DNA of 64,000 bases from Marinilabilia salmonicolor (GTDB lineage: Bacteria > Bacteroidota > Bacteroidia > Bacteroidales > Marinilabiliaceae), in NCBI RefSeq assembly GCF_003003035.1, contig NZ_PVTS01000002.1, positions 62,001 to 126,000 on the forward strand, given 5' to 3'. The notes under the pieces were generated by a model. The model saw nothing but the letters and a program-made list of their open reading frames with translations, ran no database searches and had not been told where the DNA came from. Of the stretch, positions 1-9,109 are shown piece after piece. The translations under genes were made by a program, and so were the position numbers. Positions within the stretch are counted from its first letter, which is position 1, and each line of letters starts with the position of its first letter.

Positions 1-51
1 GAAATTAAGCCTGAAGCGGGCGGATAGGTTTAAACGGACTAGACCTTTTTG

Positions 52-80
52 GTTCTTTTTGGGGCGATGCCAAAAAGAAC
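52..80. repeat. Perfect 11-bp stem-loop
   Basis: The arms GTTCTTTTTGG (52-62) and CCAAAAAGAAC (70-80) are exact reverse complements around a 7-nt loop. It lies upstream of the first gene and could be the terminator of a gene outside the window or one of the short intergenic palindromes common in Bacteroidota. No coding potential is seen around it. Confidence 0.6.
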
Positions 81-104
81 AATAAAAAATGAAATAAAAA
101 TAGG

Positions 105-125
105 GCTGCTGACTTTTTCAGCAGC
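105..125. repeat. Stem-loop, 8-bp arms
   Basis: GCTGCTGA (105-112) pairs with TCAGCAGC (118-125) around a 5-nt loop. There is no T-run after it, so it is not an obvious intrinsic terminator on the + strand. Confidence 0.45.
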
Positions 126-244
126 ACCTATAATATGAGTAAGCTCCGCGAATTAGGAATATCCTCAAACTGAGGGGGACCGGATGTTTAGTCCCTGATT
201 TGGGGGCAACCAAATAAAAAATAACACTTAAAAATCTACAATTT

Positions 245-1009
245 ATGAACAAACGAAAATTATTAACAGTTCCTGCTTTTTTACTACTACTGGTTATTAG
301 TTCCGGCTGTGACAAAAATGACACTGAACCGTATAAGGGTCAATCTGATGCTGTGTTTAACCCTGATAAAAGCTACGGTATTATGACAGATATAGATGGT
401 AATGAGTACCGTACTATACAAATAGGTAACCAAACCTGGATGGCTCAAAACCTGCGTGTTAAGCACTTCCGCAACGGCGACCCCATAACAGCCCGCCCTG
501 AAGGAAATTGGTTTGGCATAGAAGAACCGGCTTACTGTGCTGTAAATAATTGTAACCACCCCGATAGCACAGCTACTTTTGGATTGCTGTATAACGGTTA
601 TGTTGTGGCTGATGAGCGACAAATAGCCCCGGAAGGATGGCGGCTTCCCACTAAAGAAGATTTGTTTGAGCTGATAGACCATCTCAATACTGATGAAGGT
701 ACAACTCATATTAGAGGCAATACCATTGTGGGCGGCATGTTGAACGAAACAGGTAACAAGAACTGGAAGCCCTTTAATCTCAGGTCAGACAATAGCAGTG
801 GACTTACCCTGCTTCCTACAGGATACCGCGTTGGAGAAAAATTTTCTGCAACAACTACAATGGCTTCTCTTTATACTACTACATATTACGATTCTGAATT
901 AAAAATTAAAACATGTGTTTATTCTACCTCCTCTTTACTTCCTAATATAGATCTAATGATAACCGGAGGCATTGTTTGTGGTCGTTCTATCCGTTGTATA
1001 AAAGAATAA
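245..1009 (+). CDS. FISUMP-domain lipoprotein
   Basis: The 254-aa product starts with a type II signal peptide (lipobox ISSGC, Cys22) and is predicted to be an envelope lipoprotein. From about residue 48 it shows the pattern of the Fibrobacter succinogenes major paralogous domain: DIDGNEYRTIQIGNQTWM near residue 50, APEGWRLPTKEDLFEL near 130, and a C-terminal SIRCIKE. Proteins of this family are common in Bacteroidota envelopes, but their function is not established. The residue after Cys22 is Asp, with another Asp shortly after, which fits the acidic export signal described for surface lipoproteins. It sits 25 nt upstream of a small exported protein, so the two may be cotranscribed. No functional link to the PUL downstream is visible. 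Confidence 0.85.
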   Translation: MNKRKLLTVPAFLLLLVISSGCDKNDTEPYKGQSDAVFNPDKSYGIMTDIDGNEYRTIQIGNQTWMAQNLRVKHFRNGDPITARPEGNWFGIEEPAYCAVNNCNHPDSTATFGLLYNGYVVADERQIAPEGWRLPTKEDLFELIDHLNTDEGTTHIRGNTIVGGMLNETGNKNWKPFNLRSDNSSGLTLLPTGYRVGEKFSATTTMASLYTTTYYDSELKIKTCVYSTSSLLPNIDLMITGGIVCGRSIRCIKE

Positions 1010-1033
1010 AATGTTAAACAATTAAATCAAACG

Positions 1034-1327
1034 ATGATGACAAAATCAACAATTACTCTTGTAATTTTAATGGCTGCCCTGGTATGCGCAGGTAGCGTTA
1101 CAGGCCAAAATTTTTCGGTGTCTATTGATGCTAAAGGTATTTTTGCCGATCCCTATTTTTACCCCAAACAAAGAGGGGAATCTTTCCAGTTTAAGGTGAA
1201 TGTGAAAAATAAAACCGAAAACACACAAACCATATCCATCGATAAAGAAGCAACATTTCCCTATCCTGTTCATAACTGGGTGAGCATTGCAAATTTACAT
1301 CTATTCACACAAAACCCGATAATATAA
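1034..1327 (+). CDS. Small exported protein of unknown function
   Basis: This 97-aa product has a clear N-terminal signal peptide (hydrophobic stretch about residues 7-20, probable cleavage near VTGQ). The remaining ~70 residues are polar, with an immunoglobulin-like beta pattern (SFQFKVNVKNKTENTQTISI). I do not recognise a family. There are two consecutive ATG codons at 1034 and 1037. The abrupt end (HLFTQNPII) and short length leave open that this is the 5' part of a formerly longer gene. It follows the FISUMP lipoprotein by 25 nt. Confidence 0.5.
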   Translation: MMTKSTITLVILMAALVCAGSVTGQNFSVSIDAKGIFADPYFYPKQRGESFQFKVNVKNKTENTQTISIDKEATFPYPVHNWVSIANLHLFTQNPII

Positions 1328-1405
1328 ATCCACCATCATTGCGTTTGTTAATTTTTTTTAATTTATCCGAAGTTTCTTATATTTGGCTTTCGTAATACAT
1401 AAGCC

Positions 1406-1993
1406 ATGGAAGTACTGAGAGAAAGCACTTTTAAATTATTAAAAGAAGGAAATGAAGCTGCATTTGAGGTGGTTTTCAAGACCTACTATGCCAGACTTCA
1501 GGCGTTTTGCAGAGAATATGTAGTGGATTCATCAATTGCAGAAAACATTGTTCAGGACTCCTTTATGACTTTATGGAACAAGAAAAGCCAACTCAGGGAA
1601 GACACCAACCTAAATGCTTATTTGTACACAATTGTTAAGAATTTCAGCTTAAAACACCTGAGAAACCTCAAAACATCTGACAACCACAAAGAATACGAAA
1701 AGAACAGGGCAGAAGAGCTAAGCCTAAATGCCATGGCCCTTGTGGAGTTAGAGACATCAGAACTGGAATTTAAAGAAATAGAACAGCTTATTCATGAAAC
1801 TTTGGAAGAACTTCCTCCCCGATGCAGGGAAGTCTTTGATCTGAGCAGATTTGGCGGACTGAAAAACCGGGAAATCGCAGAGAAACTCAACATTACTGAA
1901 AAAGCTGTTGAGGCCAACATCTCAAGGGCTCTGAAGAAGTTAAAGGTTGAACTGAAAGATTACCTTCCTCTGTGTATTCTGTTCTTAAACTAA
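1406..1993 (+). CDS. ECF-family RNA polymerase sigma factor
   Basis: The 195-aa product has the ECF sigma layout: region 2 at about residues 14-75 (NEAAFEVVFKTYYARLQAF, then ENIVQDSFMTLWNK) and region 4 helix-turn-helix at about 133-185 (LPPRCREVFDLSRFGGLKNR followed by IAEKLNITEKAVEANISRAL). It belongs to the Bacteroidota-type sigma-70 group that pairs with FecR anti-sigma factors and TonB-dependent transporters. The anti-sigma gene follows after about 270 nt and SusC after that, so it is predicted to drive this PUL once the transporter senses substrate. A -7-like box TATATTTG (1378-1385) lies about 20 nt upstream of the ATG, although no TTTG box is found at the usual 19-21 nt distance. Confidence 0.93.
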   Translation: MEVLRESTFKLLKEGNEAAFEVVFKTYYARLQAFCREYVVDSSIAENIVQDSFMTLWNKKSQLREDTNLNAYLYTIVKNFSLKHLRNLKTSDNHKEYEKNRAEELSLNAMALVELETSELEFKEIEQLIHETLEELPPRCREVFDLSRFGGLKNREIAEKLNITEKAVEANISRALKKLKVELKDYLPLCILFLN

Positions 1994-2264
1994 ATTCTTT
2001 TTGCACAAACCAAGCAATACTTAATTTAACCATCCACCTCCGGTCTCCATCGCAAACTCAGCAACAAACACATACAAAAACAACTCCACAGATACTCTGT
2101 GTGGCGTTTGAACTTATCTAACCACTGTCATAAGCCATCATTTTCGCCTCTCAAAAAACAAGAAAAATACCGTATTTGTAAAAAATAATGAAAAAAACAC
2201 AATTTCCATATAGGGGAAAAGCGTGACAGTGGATTATAATACTAAAGGACTTTCAACAAACAAT

Positions 2265-3275
2265 ATGAACACAGACCAGATCATAAAATTATTCACAGAT
2301 GAACTTTCCGCCAGGGAGCGTGAGGAAGTCCTCAATTGGGTCCATGAAAGTAAAGGAAATAAAAAAGAATTCATAAAGTTGAAAAATGCCTGGAGCCTTT
2401 CTGCAACCGATTCAGGCATTAAAAGTCAGCAGATTGAAAATGCCTGGCAGACATTCAAAATAAAAATTCGGAAAAACAGAAATAGAGGAACCAGCAGACT
2501 CCCCGTTTATTTCAAATATGCAGCAATGTTCATCATTGTATTTGGTGCCGGTTTAATTGCAGAAAAACTTATATCTCTAACAGACACTGTGCAGGAGGTC
2601 CCGGAGAATATGGCTGTCATTCAGGCACCTCCCGGGCAGGGAGCACAGGTTACTTTGCCCGACGGATCAAACGTTTACCTGAACTCCGGCACCCAAATAT
2701 CCTACTCCAATAACTTTTTACAAGACAATAGAATTGTGAGTGTCATTGGAGAGGCCTTTTTCGAAGTGTCAAAAGACAGGCAACATCCCTTTATCATTAA
2801 AACAGACAAACTTGACCTGATTGTTCATGGAACCTCTTTTAATGTTGAAGCTTATGACCCGTTGCTGATGAATGTTACCCTGGTTGAAGGCAGCTTAGGT
2901 CTTAATTCAAAAAACGGAAAAGAACTCGTCAGGTTACAGCCCGGAGAAAAAGCAAATTACGACTCGGAAAGGAAAAAGGTCTCCATTGAGAAAGTGGACA
3001 CAGAACTATATACCTCCTGGAGAAAAGGAATTATAACCTTTCGGAATGTCGCGCTCTGCGATATTATCGGAAAAATCGAACGCTGGTATAATGTAAACAT
3101 TGAAATTGTTTCAGACGAACTCAAAAACCAAAGATATTCAGGCACTTTACTAAAGTCCAAGCCGGTGGATCAGATCCTTGAAGCACTTTCAATTACAGCA
3201 TCATTCAGTTATGAAATTCAATACATCGATGATGCACCCACTTTAATTAAGCTAAAGAAATCGAATGAACAATAA
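2265..3275 (+). CDS. FecR-type anti-sigma factor
   Basis: The product (336 aa from this ATG) is a FecR-like transmembrane anti-sigma factor. It has a cytoplasmic helical N-terminal region (DELSAREREEVLNWV), one membrane helix at about residues 84-102 (KYAAMFIIVFGAGLIAEKLI), a periplasmic FecR domain (QVTLPDGSNVYLNSGTQISY, about 127-200) and a C-terminal DUF4974-type domain (about 255-320). In this system the periplasmic part receives a signal from the STN domain of SusC, and the cytoplasmic part holds the ECF sigma. A GTG at 2223 in the same frame has a good AGGGG upstream and would add 14 residues. I prefer the ATG at 2265 because family members usually begin just before this helical region. 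Confidence 0.9.
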   Translation: MNTDQIIKLFTDELSAREREEVLNWVHESKGNKKEFIKLKNAWSLSATDSGIKSQQIENAWQTFKIKIRKNRNRGTSRLPVYFKYAAMFIIVFGAGLIAEKLISLTDTVQEVPENMAVIQAPPGQGAQVTLPDGSNVYLNSGTQISYSNNFLQDNRIVSVIGEAFFEVSKDRQHPFIIKTDKLDLIVHGTSFNVEAYDPLLMNVTLVEGSLGLNSKNGKELVRLQPGEKANYDSERKKVSIEKVDTELYTSWRKGIITFRNVALCDIIGKIERWYNVNIEIVSDELKNQRYSGTLLKSKPVDQILEALSITASFSYEIQYIDDAPTLIKLKKSNEQ

Positions 3276-3281
3276 ATGTTA

Positions 3282-3307
3282 AACGTGCCTGCATTATTCA
3301 CCTATCA
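3282..3307 (+). repeat. Direct repeat copy A of the SusC leader motif
   Basis: The sequence AACGTG..(T)GCATTATTCACCTAT directly after the anti-sigma stop resembles the stretch immediately before the SusC start (copy B, 3477-3500). The shared core CATTATTCACCTAT is exact. It may be a duplicated leader or a repeated binding site. Confidence 0.5.
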
Positions 3308-3388
3308 TAAATCAAGATCTTCGTGAATTTGGCAGGCTAAAAAAAGCCCTTTGGATTATTATGTATTACAATACGAGCTAAAAGAAGA

Positions 3389-3421
3389 GAGCTGCAGAAA
3401 AGTACCAGTTTCCTGCAGCTC
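3389..3421. promoter_or_regulatory. Stem-loop in the susC leader
   Basis: GAGCTGCAG (3389-3397) pairs perfectly with CTGCAGCTC (3413-3421). No T-run follows, so this is more likely a leader or anti-sigma-gene end structure than a classical terminator. It lies between FecR and SusC. Confidence 0.5.
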
Positions 3422-3476
3422 CCAAAAGAAAATGTGGTTAAACGCCACCAGATGAACAACAAAGTCAACAAATGCT

Positions 3477-3500
3477 AACGTGACACATTATTCACCTATT
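3477..3500 (+). repeat. Direct repeat copy B next to the SusC start
   Basis: AACGTGACACATTATTCACC lies 12-35 nt upstream of the SusC ATG (3512) and repeats the motif at 3282-3307. Its position before the start suggests a leader or regulatory role, but this is inference. Confidence 0.45.
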
Positions 3501-3511
3501 AAATTTCAAAT

Positions 3512-6500
3512 ATGAGAAAAAAGAATTTAAACGCGCAATGTTTCAGGCGTTTTAATAAGATATTTTTAGCTATGAAACTAACCTTCGCATTAATGGTTGT
3601 TTTTACAATCCAGTCTTTTGCTGCCTCCGGTCAAAGCAATATGTTCAACATATCATCTGATCAAACAACCATTGAGGCTGTTCTAAACGAAATAGAAAAC
3701 AAATCTGATTACTATTTCTTTTTTAAGGGAAATGAGGCGGAATTAAGCAGATCCAATATCAGTGTAAATTTCGAGAACTCCTCATTACAGGAAGTCCTTA
3801 ACAGCCTGCTGGAGGACACGAATTACTCCTACAAAATCATTGAAAATTATGTGGCCATTGCTCCGAAAGGGCAAATGGATCAGCAAGCCGACAACAGGGT
3901 TGTTACCGGAATCGTAACAGATCAAACCGGAGAACCCATTCCCGGCGCAACAATTACAGTGAAAGGAACATCGCAGGGAACAATTACAAATATGGATGGT
4001 GCCTTTTCTCTTTCCATACCTGATGATGCCGAGGTTCTGGTTTTTTCTTTTATAGGGATGGAGACACAGGAAATTCCGGTAGGTGAAAACCTGAAATTCA
4101 ACGTGACCCTGAATGAAAAAATAACAGGACTGGACGAAGTTGTTGTGGTGGGATATGGTACCATGAGAAAAGTTGATGTTAGTGGTGCTACCTCACAAAT
4201 CAGCACCGATGATTTCAAAGATCTGCCATCATCAGATATTACCCAGTCGATGCAGGGACGTGTATCAGGTATGTCTATCGTCAATAATTCAGGAGCCCCG
4301 GGGGTAAGCTCTAAAATCAGAATCAGGGGTAGCAACTCAATGTTGGGAAACAACGACCCTCTCATTGTTTTGGATGGAGTTGCCGTCAATATGTCCATCA
4401 ATGACATCAACCCCAACGACATTGAATCGATAGATGTCCTAAAAGATGCATCTTCCACGGCCATTTACGGATCAAGGGGAGCCAACGGAGTAATTGTGAT
4501 CACTACCAAACGTGGTGCATCAGGAGCCCCCCGGGTTCAGATCTCTACAGACTATTCCATCGATCAGGTTTCCAACACCTATGATCTACTAAATGGTGAA
4601 GATTATATTGCACTCAACAACATTACCCCCACAAGTGAGGTCGCAAATACCGACTGGCAGGATATGCTGTTCAGACAAGGTATGACCAGCAACACCCGTG
4701 CAAGCATATCAGGTGGAAAAGATAACCTGAACTACTTCCTGTCCGGAAGCATGGTGGACCAGAAGGGACTGTTAATCAACACAGACTATCAAAAATACAC
4801 CCTGCGGTCAAACGTGGATACAAAAATAAATGACCGTCTGGATATATCTCTGAATGTTACTGCATCGAAAACAGAGACAACAAACTCCGACGTTCTGGAG
4901 GCCTCAAAACAAAGCCCTATCTGGAATGCCTTGATCTGGTCTCCATCTGAGCCGGTTTACAACGAGGATGGTACTTACAACAAAACCGACCAGTACGGAT
5001 CGATTGTTTACAATCCTTATATGAGATCTAAAGAGCGTCAAAATGACGTTTTTGCCACCTCGCTGCTGGCAAATTCCAAGATTAATTACAAAATTCTGGA
5101 AACGCTCGATTTTACAGCAACACTCGCTGCCGAGGAGATAAAAACCGAGAATGCAAGTTTCACAAATCAATACGTTAATGCCACAACCGGCTCGTCCCGT
5201 TCCTTTGCCGATAACTTCTATTGGCAGACAAGCTTCCTGCTGACGTATTCCAACACTTTTAATGACATTCATCGTTTATCGTTAATGGGTGGATTTGAGC
5301 AATCACAAAATACCACAAAGGGATTTAATGCAAACGGCAATAATCTGGCCAGTGAATCTGTAGGTTATCACAACCTGGCCCTGAATGAATCATCAAGCAT
5401 TGGCTCATACTGGAGACGTTGGGCTTTACGCTCCTACCTCAGCCGGGCCACCTACTCACTGAAAGACCGTTACCTTCTTACAGCTACCTACCGGATCGAC
5501 GGATCTTCAAAATTTCAGGGAGATAATGAATTCAGTGCTTTCCCATCAGTAGCCCTCGGATGGAGACTCAGCGAAGAATCATTTATGGACAATGCATCAA
5601 GTGTGAATAACTTAAAGTTACGCGCAAGCTGGGGCGTGACCGGAAGCCAGGCCATCAATCCATACGCAACCATGGCTTTGTTGTCACAACAAACCTACTC
5701 CTATGGAACTTCCAACCCACTGACTGGCTATATGCCCAGCGGTGCTCCAAACCCAAATCTGAAATGGGAAGAGACAACGCAAATTAACATAGGTGCGGAT
5801 CTGTTGATGTTTAACGGTCGGTTGAATGCAACCATCGATTATTTTAAGAAAAACACAGAAGGTCTGCTTCAGGCAAAGGCATTGCCTGCCTACAATGGTG
5901 GAGGCACCATCATCTCAAATATTGGAGAAATTGAGAATAAAGGGGTTGAACTGGCCCTGGGAGGAACAATCATAAAAACTTCAGACTTTAACTGGAACGC
6001 TTCTCTGAACTATTCAAAAATTAAAAATGAGGTAATTTCTATCGGAGATGAAGATGAGATCTTTCCCGGAGGGAGTTATGCCCCCGGATTTCTATCTGAA
6101 AAGGTTTTTATTGTAAAGCCGGGAGAATCGCTGGGAACAATGTATGGATATAACTTCCTGGGCTTATGGCAGGAAAATGAAGCAGCCGAAGCAGCCAGAT
6201 TTGGTTATCAGCCGGGAGATTCAAAATACGAAAATCTGGATGGGAATGACAAAATCGATGGTGATGACCGTAAAATTATCGGCAATGCCCTGCCCGACTT
6301 TACCTGGGGATTCAACAACACACTATCCTACAAAGGATTTGATCTGAACCTGATGATTGAAGGTGTACAGGGTCGCGACATCCTGAACCTGGCCTACGCA
6401 GGAACCGCAACGGCAGTTGGCGATGCCCGCTCTATTACTCTGGAGGAAGCTAAAAACACATGGACACCAACAAATACCAACACCATTTGGCCAAAAATCG

Positions 6501-6787
6501 GAAGTTCCAGCAACACAGAGTTGACCAACTCCACAAAATGGATACAGGATGGCAGTTACATCAAATTAAGAAACGTGAGTCTCAGCTACACCATTCCTAA
6601 AGAAAAACTAAAAATAGGTGACCTGCGCATCGTTTTGAGCGGCCAAAACCTCCTTACTCTTACCGATTACAAAGGATTTGATCCGGAAGTTTCATCCACC
6701 GGGAAAAGTGATATTGACCAGGGACTGGACTTAGGGTCATACCCCACAGCCCGCTCCTACACTTTAGGTTTGACATTAAACTTTTAA
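3512..6787 (+). CDS. SusC/RagA TonB-dependent glycan transporter with STN signalling domain
   Basis: The 1091-aa outer-membrane transporter has, in order, a signal peptide (membrane stretch about residues 21-38), an STN domain at about 45-118 (IEAVLNEIENKSDYYFFF, SLQEVLNSLLEDTNYSYKI), a carboxypeptidase-regulatory-like beta-sandwich at about 130-200 (VTGIVTDQTGEPIPGATITV), the DEVVVVGYGT motif near 208, a plug domain (PLIVLDGVAVNM..DIESIDVLKDASSTAIYGSR) and a beta-barrel to the C-terminal Phe. The STN domain is the feature that couples such transporters to a FecR anti-sigma factor, and one is encoded just upstream. With SusD (21 nt downstream) it forms the pedal-bin import complex for oligosaccharides. 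The substrate is inferred from the PUL enzymes, not from this sequence. Confidence 0.97.
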   Translation: MRKKNLNAQCFRRFNKIFLAMKLTFALMVVFTIQSFAASGQSNMFNISSDQTTIEAVLNEIENKSDYYFFFKGNEAELSRSNISVNFENSSLQEVLNSLLEDTNYSYKIIENYVAIAPKGQMDQQADNRVVTGIVTDQTGEPIPGATITVKGTSQGTITNMDGAFSLSIPDDAEVLVFSFIGMETQEIPVGENLKFNVTLNEKITGLDEVVVVGYGTMRKVDVSGATSQISTDDFKDLPSSDITQSMQGRVSGMSIVNNSGAPGVSSKIRIRGSNSMLGNNDPLIVLDGVAVNMSINDINPNDIESIDVLKDASSTAIYGSRGANGVIVITTKRGASGAPRVQISTDYSIDQVSNTYDLLNGEDYIALNNITPTSEVANTDWQDMLFRQGMTSNTRASISGGKDNLNYFLSGSMVDQKGLLINTDYQKYTLRSNVDTKINDRLDISLNVTASKTETTNSDVLEASKQSPIWNALIWSPSEPVYNEDGTYNKTDQYGSIVYNPYMRSKERQNDVFATSLLANSKINYKILETLDFTATLAAEEIKTENASFTNQYVNATTGSSRSFADNFYWQTSFLLTYSNTFNDIHRLSLMGGFEQSQNTTKGFNANGNNLASESVGYHNLALNESSSIGSYWRRWALRSYLSRATYSLKDRYLLTATYRIDGSSKFQGDNEFSAFPSVALGWRLSEESFMDNASSVNNLKLRASWGVTGSQAINPYATMALLSQQTYSYGTSNPLTGYMPSGAPNPNLKWEETTQINIGADLLMFNGRLNATIDYFKKNTEGLLQAKALPAYNGGGTIISNIGEIENKGVELALGGTIIKTSDFNWNASLNYSKIKNEVISIGDEDEIFPGGSYAPGFLSEKVFIVKPGESLGTMYGYNFLGLWQENEAAEAARFGYQPGDSKYENLDGNDKIDGDDRKIIGNALPDFTWGFNNTLSYKGFDLNLMIEGVQGRDILNLAYAGTATAVGDARSITLEEAKNTWTPTNTNTIWPKIGSSSNTELTNSTKWIQDGSYIKLRNVSLSYTIPKEKLKIGDLRIVLSGQNLLTLTDYKGFDPEVSSTGKSDIDQGLDLGSYPTARSYTLGLTLNF

Positions 6788-6808
6788 TCACTCTAAATCG
6801 ACTTAATT

Positions 6809-8281
6809 ATGAAAAAATATATTAGCAGCATACTGATATTATTAACCCTGTTTACCTCGTGTAACGATGATTTTCTGGAAGAAGTTCCCAAAGGGCAATT
6901 AACCACCAATGGTTTCTTTCAGAATGAACAAGACCTGGAATTAGGACTTCGGGCTATTTACAATAAGATAAGCACGATGTTCAACGCGACTCAAATCTTC
7001 ACACCGCTCTTTGGTGCTGATGACATTACCACCCGAACAGGTAGTAACAAGGGGCCCTTTCGTGAATACGACACCTTTTCGGCAACCAACTCCAACCCCT
7101 GGGTGTATTATCATTATCCTTACGCTGTTATCTTAGCTTCCAACAATGTTATTGTCAATTATCCAAATGCAGTTAAAGCAACAGAGGGTCAAAGACAGTT
7201 AGCGGCTGGACAGGCTTATTTCATGAGAGCTCTCAGTTACTTCTGGCTGGTCAGGGTATTCAATGAAATCCCCCTGATTACTGAATTAGAAGTAAACTAT
7301 GAGGCTGTAAAAGCAAGCCCGGAAGAAACTTTTGCTTTGATTATTGAAGACCTCAAAAAAGCTGAAGATTTCCTTCCGGAAAACTGGACCGGACTCAAAG
7401 CAGGAGTCGCTCCTACCAAAGGATCCGCCAAAGCTCTATTGGCTTCGGTATATCTGCAAATGGCCGGTTACCCGGTTAAAGATGAAAGCAAATATGCTCT
7501 TGCTGCTCAAAAAGCCAAAGAGGTTATTGACAACAAAGATGTGTATGGTTACCGCCTGCTGGACAACTTTGCTGATTTATGGACTCCTCAGCAATTTAAC
7601 GATGAGATGGTTTTCAGCCTGGTTTATGAGCACCAGCTTGGACTTGGAAATATGTGGGCTCCCCTGGGAGGCAAGCCGGAAGAAGAAGGCGGATGGGATG
7701 ATTACATGGTGGAAATTAACTTCTTCAATAAGTTCCCCGAAGGACCTCGTAAAGATGCCACTTTCCAAACCATCATCCGTCCGGATGCAGAAACCACTTT
7801 GCACTGGACAGAAGCTGCTCAAAAGCACCCCTATTACAAAAAGATGCAACTCATGGAAGGTTCTGATCCTGAAAAGCCCTGGATCAACCCCAGCTGGTGG
7901 GGAAGCAGAACCAATATGGTAATCCGGTATGCTGAGGTGCTCCTGATTTATGCAGAAGCACAGGCAATGGCTTCAGGACCAGACGCATCAACCTATAATG
8001 CACTCAACCAGGTTCGTAACCGTGCCGGATTGGAAGATATGACCACAGGACTCTCAAAACTTGCATTCAGAGACTCTGTAGTAATGGAGCGTGCATGGGA
8101 ATTTGCAGGTGCAGAAATCAACCCTGCACGGTGGTATGACCTTGTGCGGCTGGAGCGGGTGGAAGAAGCTGCCAGTGACAGACACGAGTGGGAGCTGCCC
8201 ATTCCAAATCCTCCTACAAAAGAAGACTATTTTGCTCCAATCCCCGATAGCGAAATAAGGATTAATCCAAACTTAAAATAA
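6809..8281 (+). CDS. SusD/RagB-family surface glycan-binding lipoprotein
   Basis: The 490-aa lipoprotein has a lipobox LFTSC (Cys18) followed by NDDFLEE, an acidic stretch typical of surface-exported Bacteroidota lipoproteins. The SusD fold is supported by TPR-like helices (AAGQAYFMRALSYFWLVRVF near residue 132, VRNRAGLEDM near 402) and the family C-terminal part with RWYDLVRLERV and FAPIPDSEI. It follows SusC by 21 nt. It caps the SusC barrel and binds the glycan at the cell surface. A strong inverted repeat (8298-8337) directly after the stop closes the susC-susD unit. Confidence 0.97.
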   Translation: MKKYISSILILLTLFTSCNDDFLEEVPKGQLTTNGFFQNEQDLELGLRAIYNKISTMFNATQIFTPLFGADDITTRTGSNKGPFREYDTFSATNSNPWVYYHYPYAVILASNNVIVNYPNAVKATEGQRQLAAGQAYFMRALSYFWLVRVFNEIPLITELEVNYEAVKASPEETFALIIEDLKKAEDFLPENWTGLKAGVAPTKGSAKALLASVYLQMAGYPVKDESKYALAAQKAKEVIDNKDVYGYRLLDNFADLWTPQQFNDEMVFSLVYEHQLGLGNMWAPLGGKPEEEGGWDDYMVEINFFNKFPEGPRKDATFQTIIRPDAETTLHWTEAAQKHPYYKKMQLMEGSDPEKPWINPSWWGSRTNMVIRYAEVLLIYAEAQAMASGPDASTYNALNQVRNRAGLEDMTTGLSKLAFRDSVVMERAWEFAGAEINPARWYDLVRLERVEEAASDRHEWELPIPNPPTKEDYFAPIPDSEIRINPNLK

Positions 8282-8297
8282 TAGGGTGAACGGGTCT

Positions 8298-8337
8298 TTT
8301 AACCTGCCGGCGGAAAGTTTTCTGCCGGTGGGTTAAA
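8298..8337 (+). terminator. Probable terminator after susD
   Basis: TTTAACC-GCCGGC-GAAA and its near reverse complement form a ~19-bp imperfect stem followed by an A/T-rich stretch. It starts 16 nt after the SusD stop. Confidence 0.65.
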
Positions 8338-9109
8338 TTTTCATTTACCCTGGTTTATTCATAAGTTTTCGTTATGAGATGTTTAAATACCAATAAATTC
8401 AGGCAACCGCAAAGAAAATTGATGAAGGGAATAGTGAGCTATTTTCAAATCAATTTTATTGAGGACGTCTGAATTTAGCAGGGAGTTGGACATCTTAATA
8501 GATAATATATGAATAATCCAGGTTATAACATCCCCATAAATATTTTTACAGAATCCTCCCCCGTTCCAACTCTTTTCAAAAATAAACATCCGTACAGAAC
8601 GGACACGCTTCAAAAGGTTTGCGCTTACCCTGCACCTCAACTGATTGTTGCGCCCCATCCCGCACAGGGAAGTATTGATTTGTCAGATCCCATAACAATA
8701 AATCGTTAGATTTTAGAAGTTAGAGATTAGAATAAATCTTAAGATATTGACATTCTGCATTTTATCAAAAACATTCATTCAAATTTAACGGTCTAACTTC
8801 CAGAGCTTTGGAAAAATTTAACGGACTGTTGCTATAAAGTTCAAATAAAGACAAAGACACCTGAACACCAGCTCCTATCCATCGACATCCATTGTGTCAG
8901 ATAATTAATTGACCCGGCGGTATCGTAGTTGTTAAACCTGTCACCAAAAGGGCTTTTCTGACCCAAATTGAGCATTAAAGAGGATAAATACAATACGTGC
9001 TGACCCCTCAAAAACCTGGAAAATCAATGAAAAACAGGCGCCATATGTGCTCATTCACGCGCAGAATACAAAAACATCATTGCCAGTTACATCAACTAAA
9101 AGGATTACT
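8338..9109. other. 772-nt gap without a convincing gene
   Basis: No ORF here has family-like content. The only plus-strand ORF (8509-8709) is short and rich in Pro/Asn. The gap holds a diverged dispersed repeat at 8354-8402 and an A/T-rich stretch at 8700-8790 with degenerate TTAGA-type repeats. The promoter for the DUF5107 gene is presumably in the 3' half, but I cannot place it with confidence. Confidence 0.6.
8354..8402 (+). repeat. Dispersed intergenic repeat, copy 1
   Basis: This 49-bp stretch (TTTATTCAT..TTCGT.ATGA.ATGTT.AAATA) matches 62920-62967 at roughly four out of five positions. Both copies are intergenic, on the same strand and non-coding. Confidence 0.55.

Noticed and set aside
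8509-8709. A 66-codon frame between susD and the DUF5107 gene
   Set aside because: Low-complexity composition, no ribosome binding site and overlap with antisense frames make coding unlikely.
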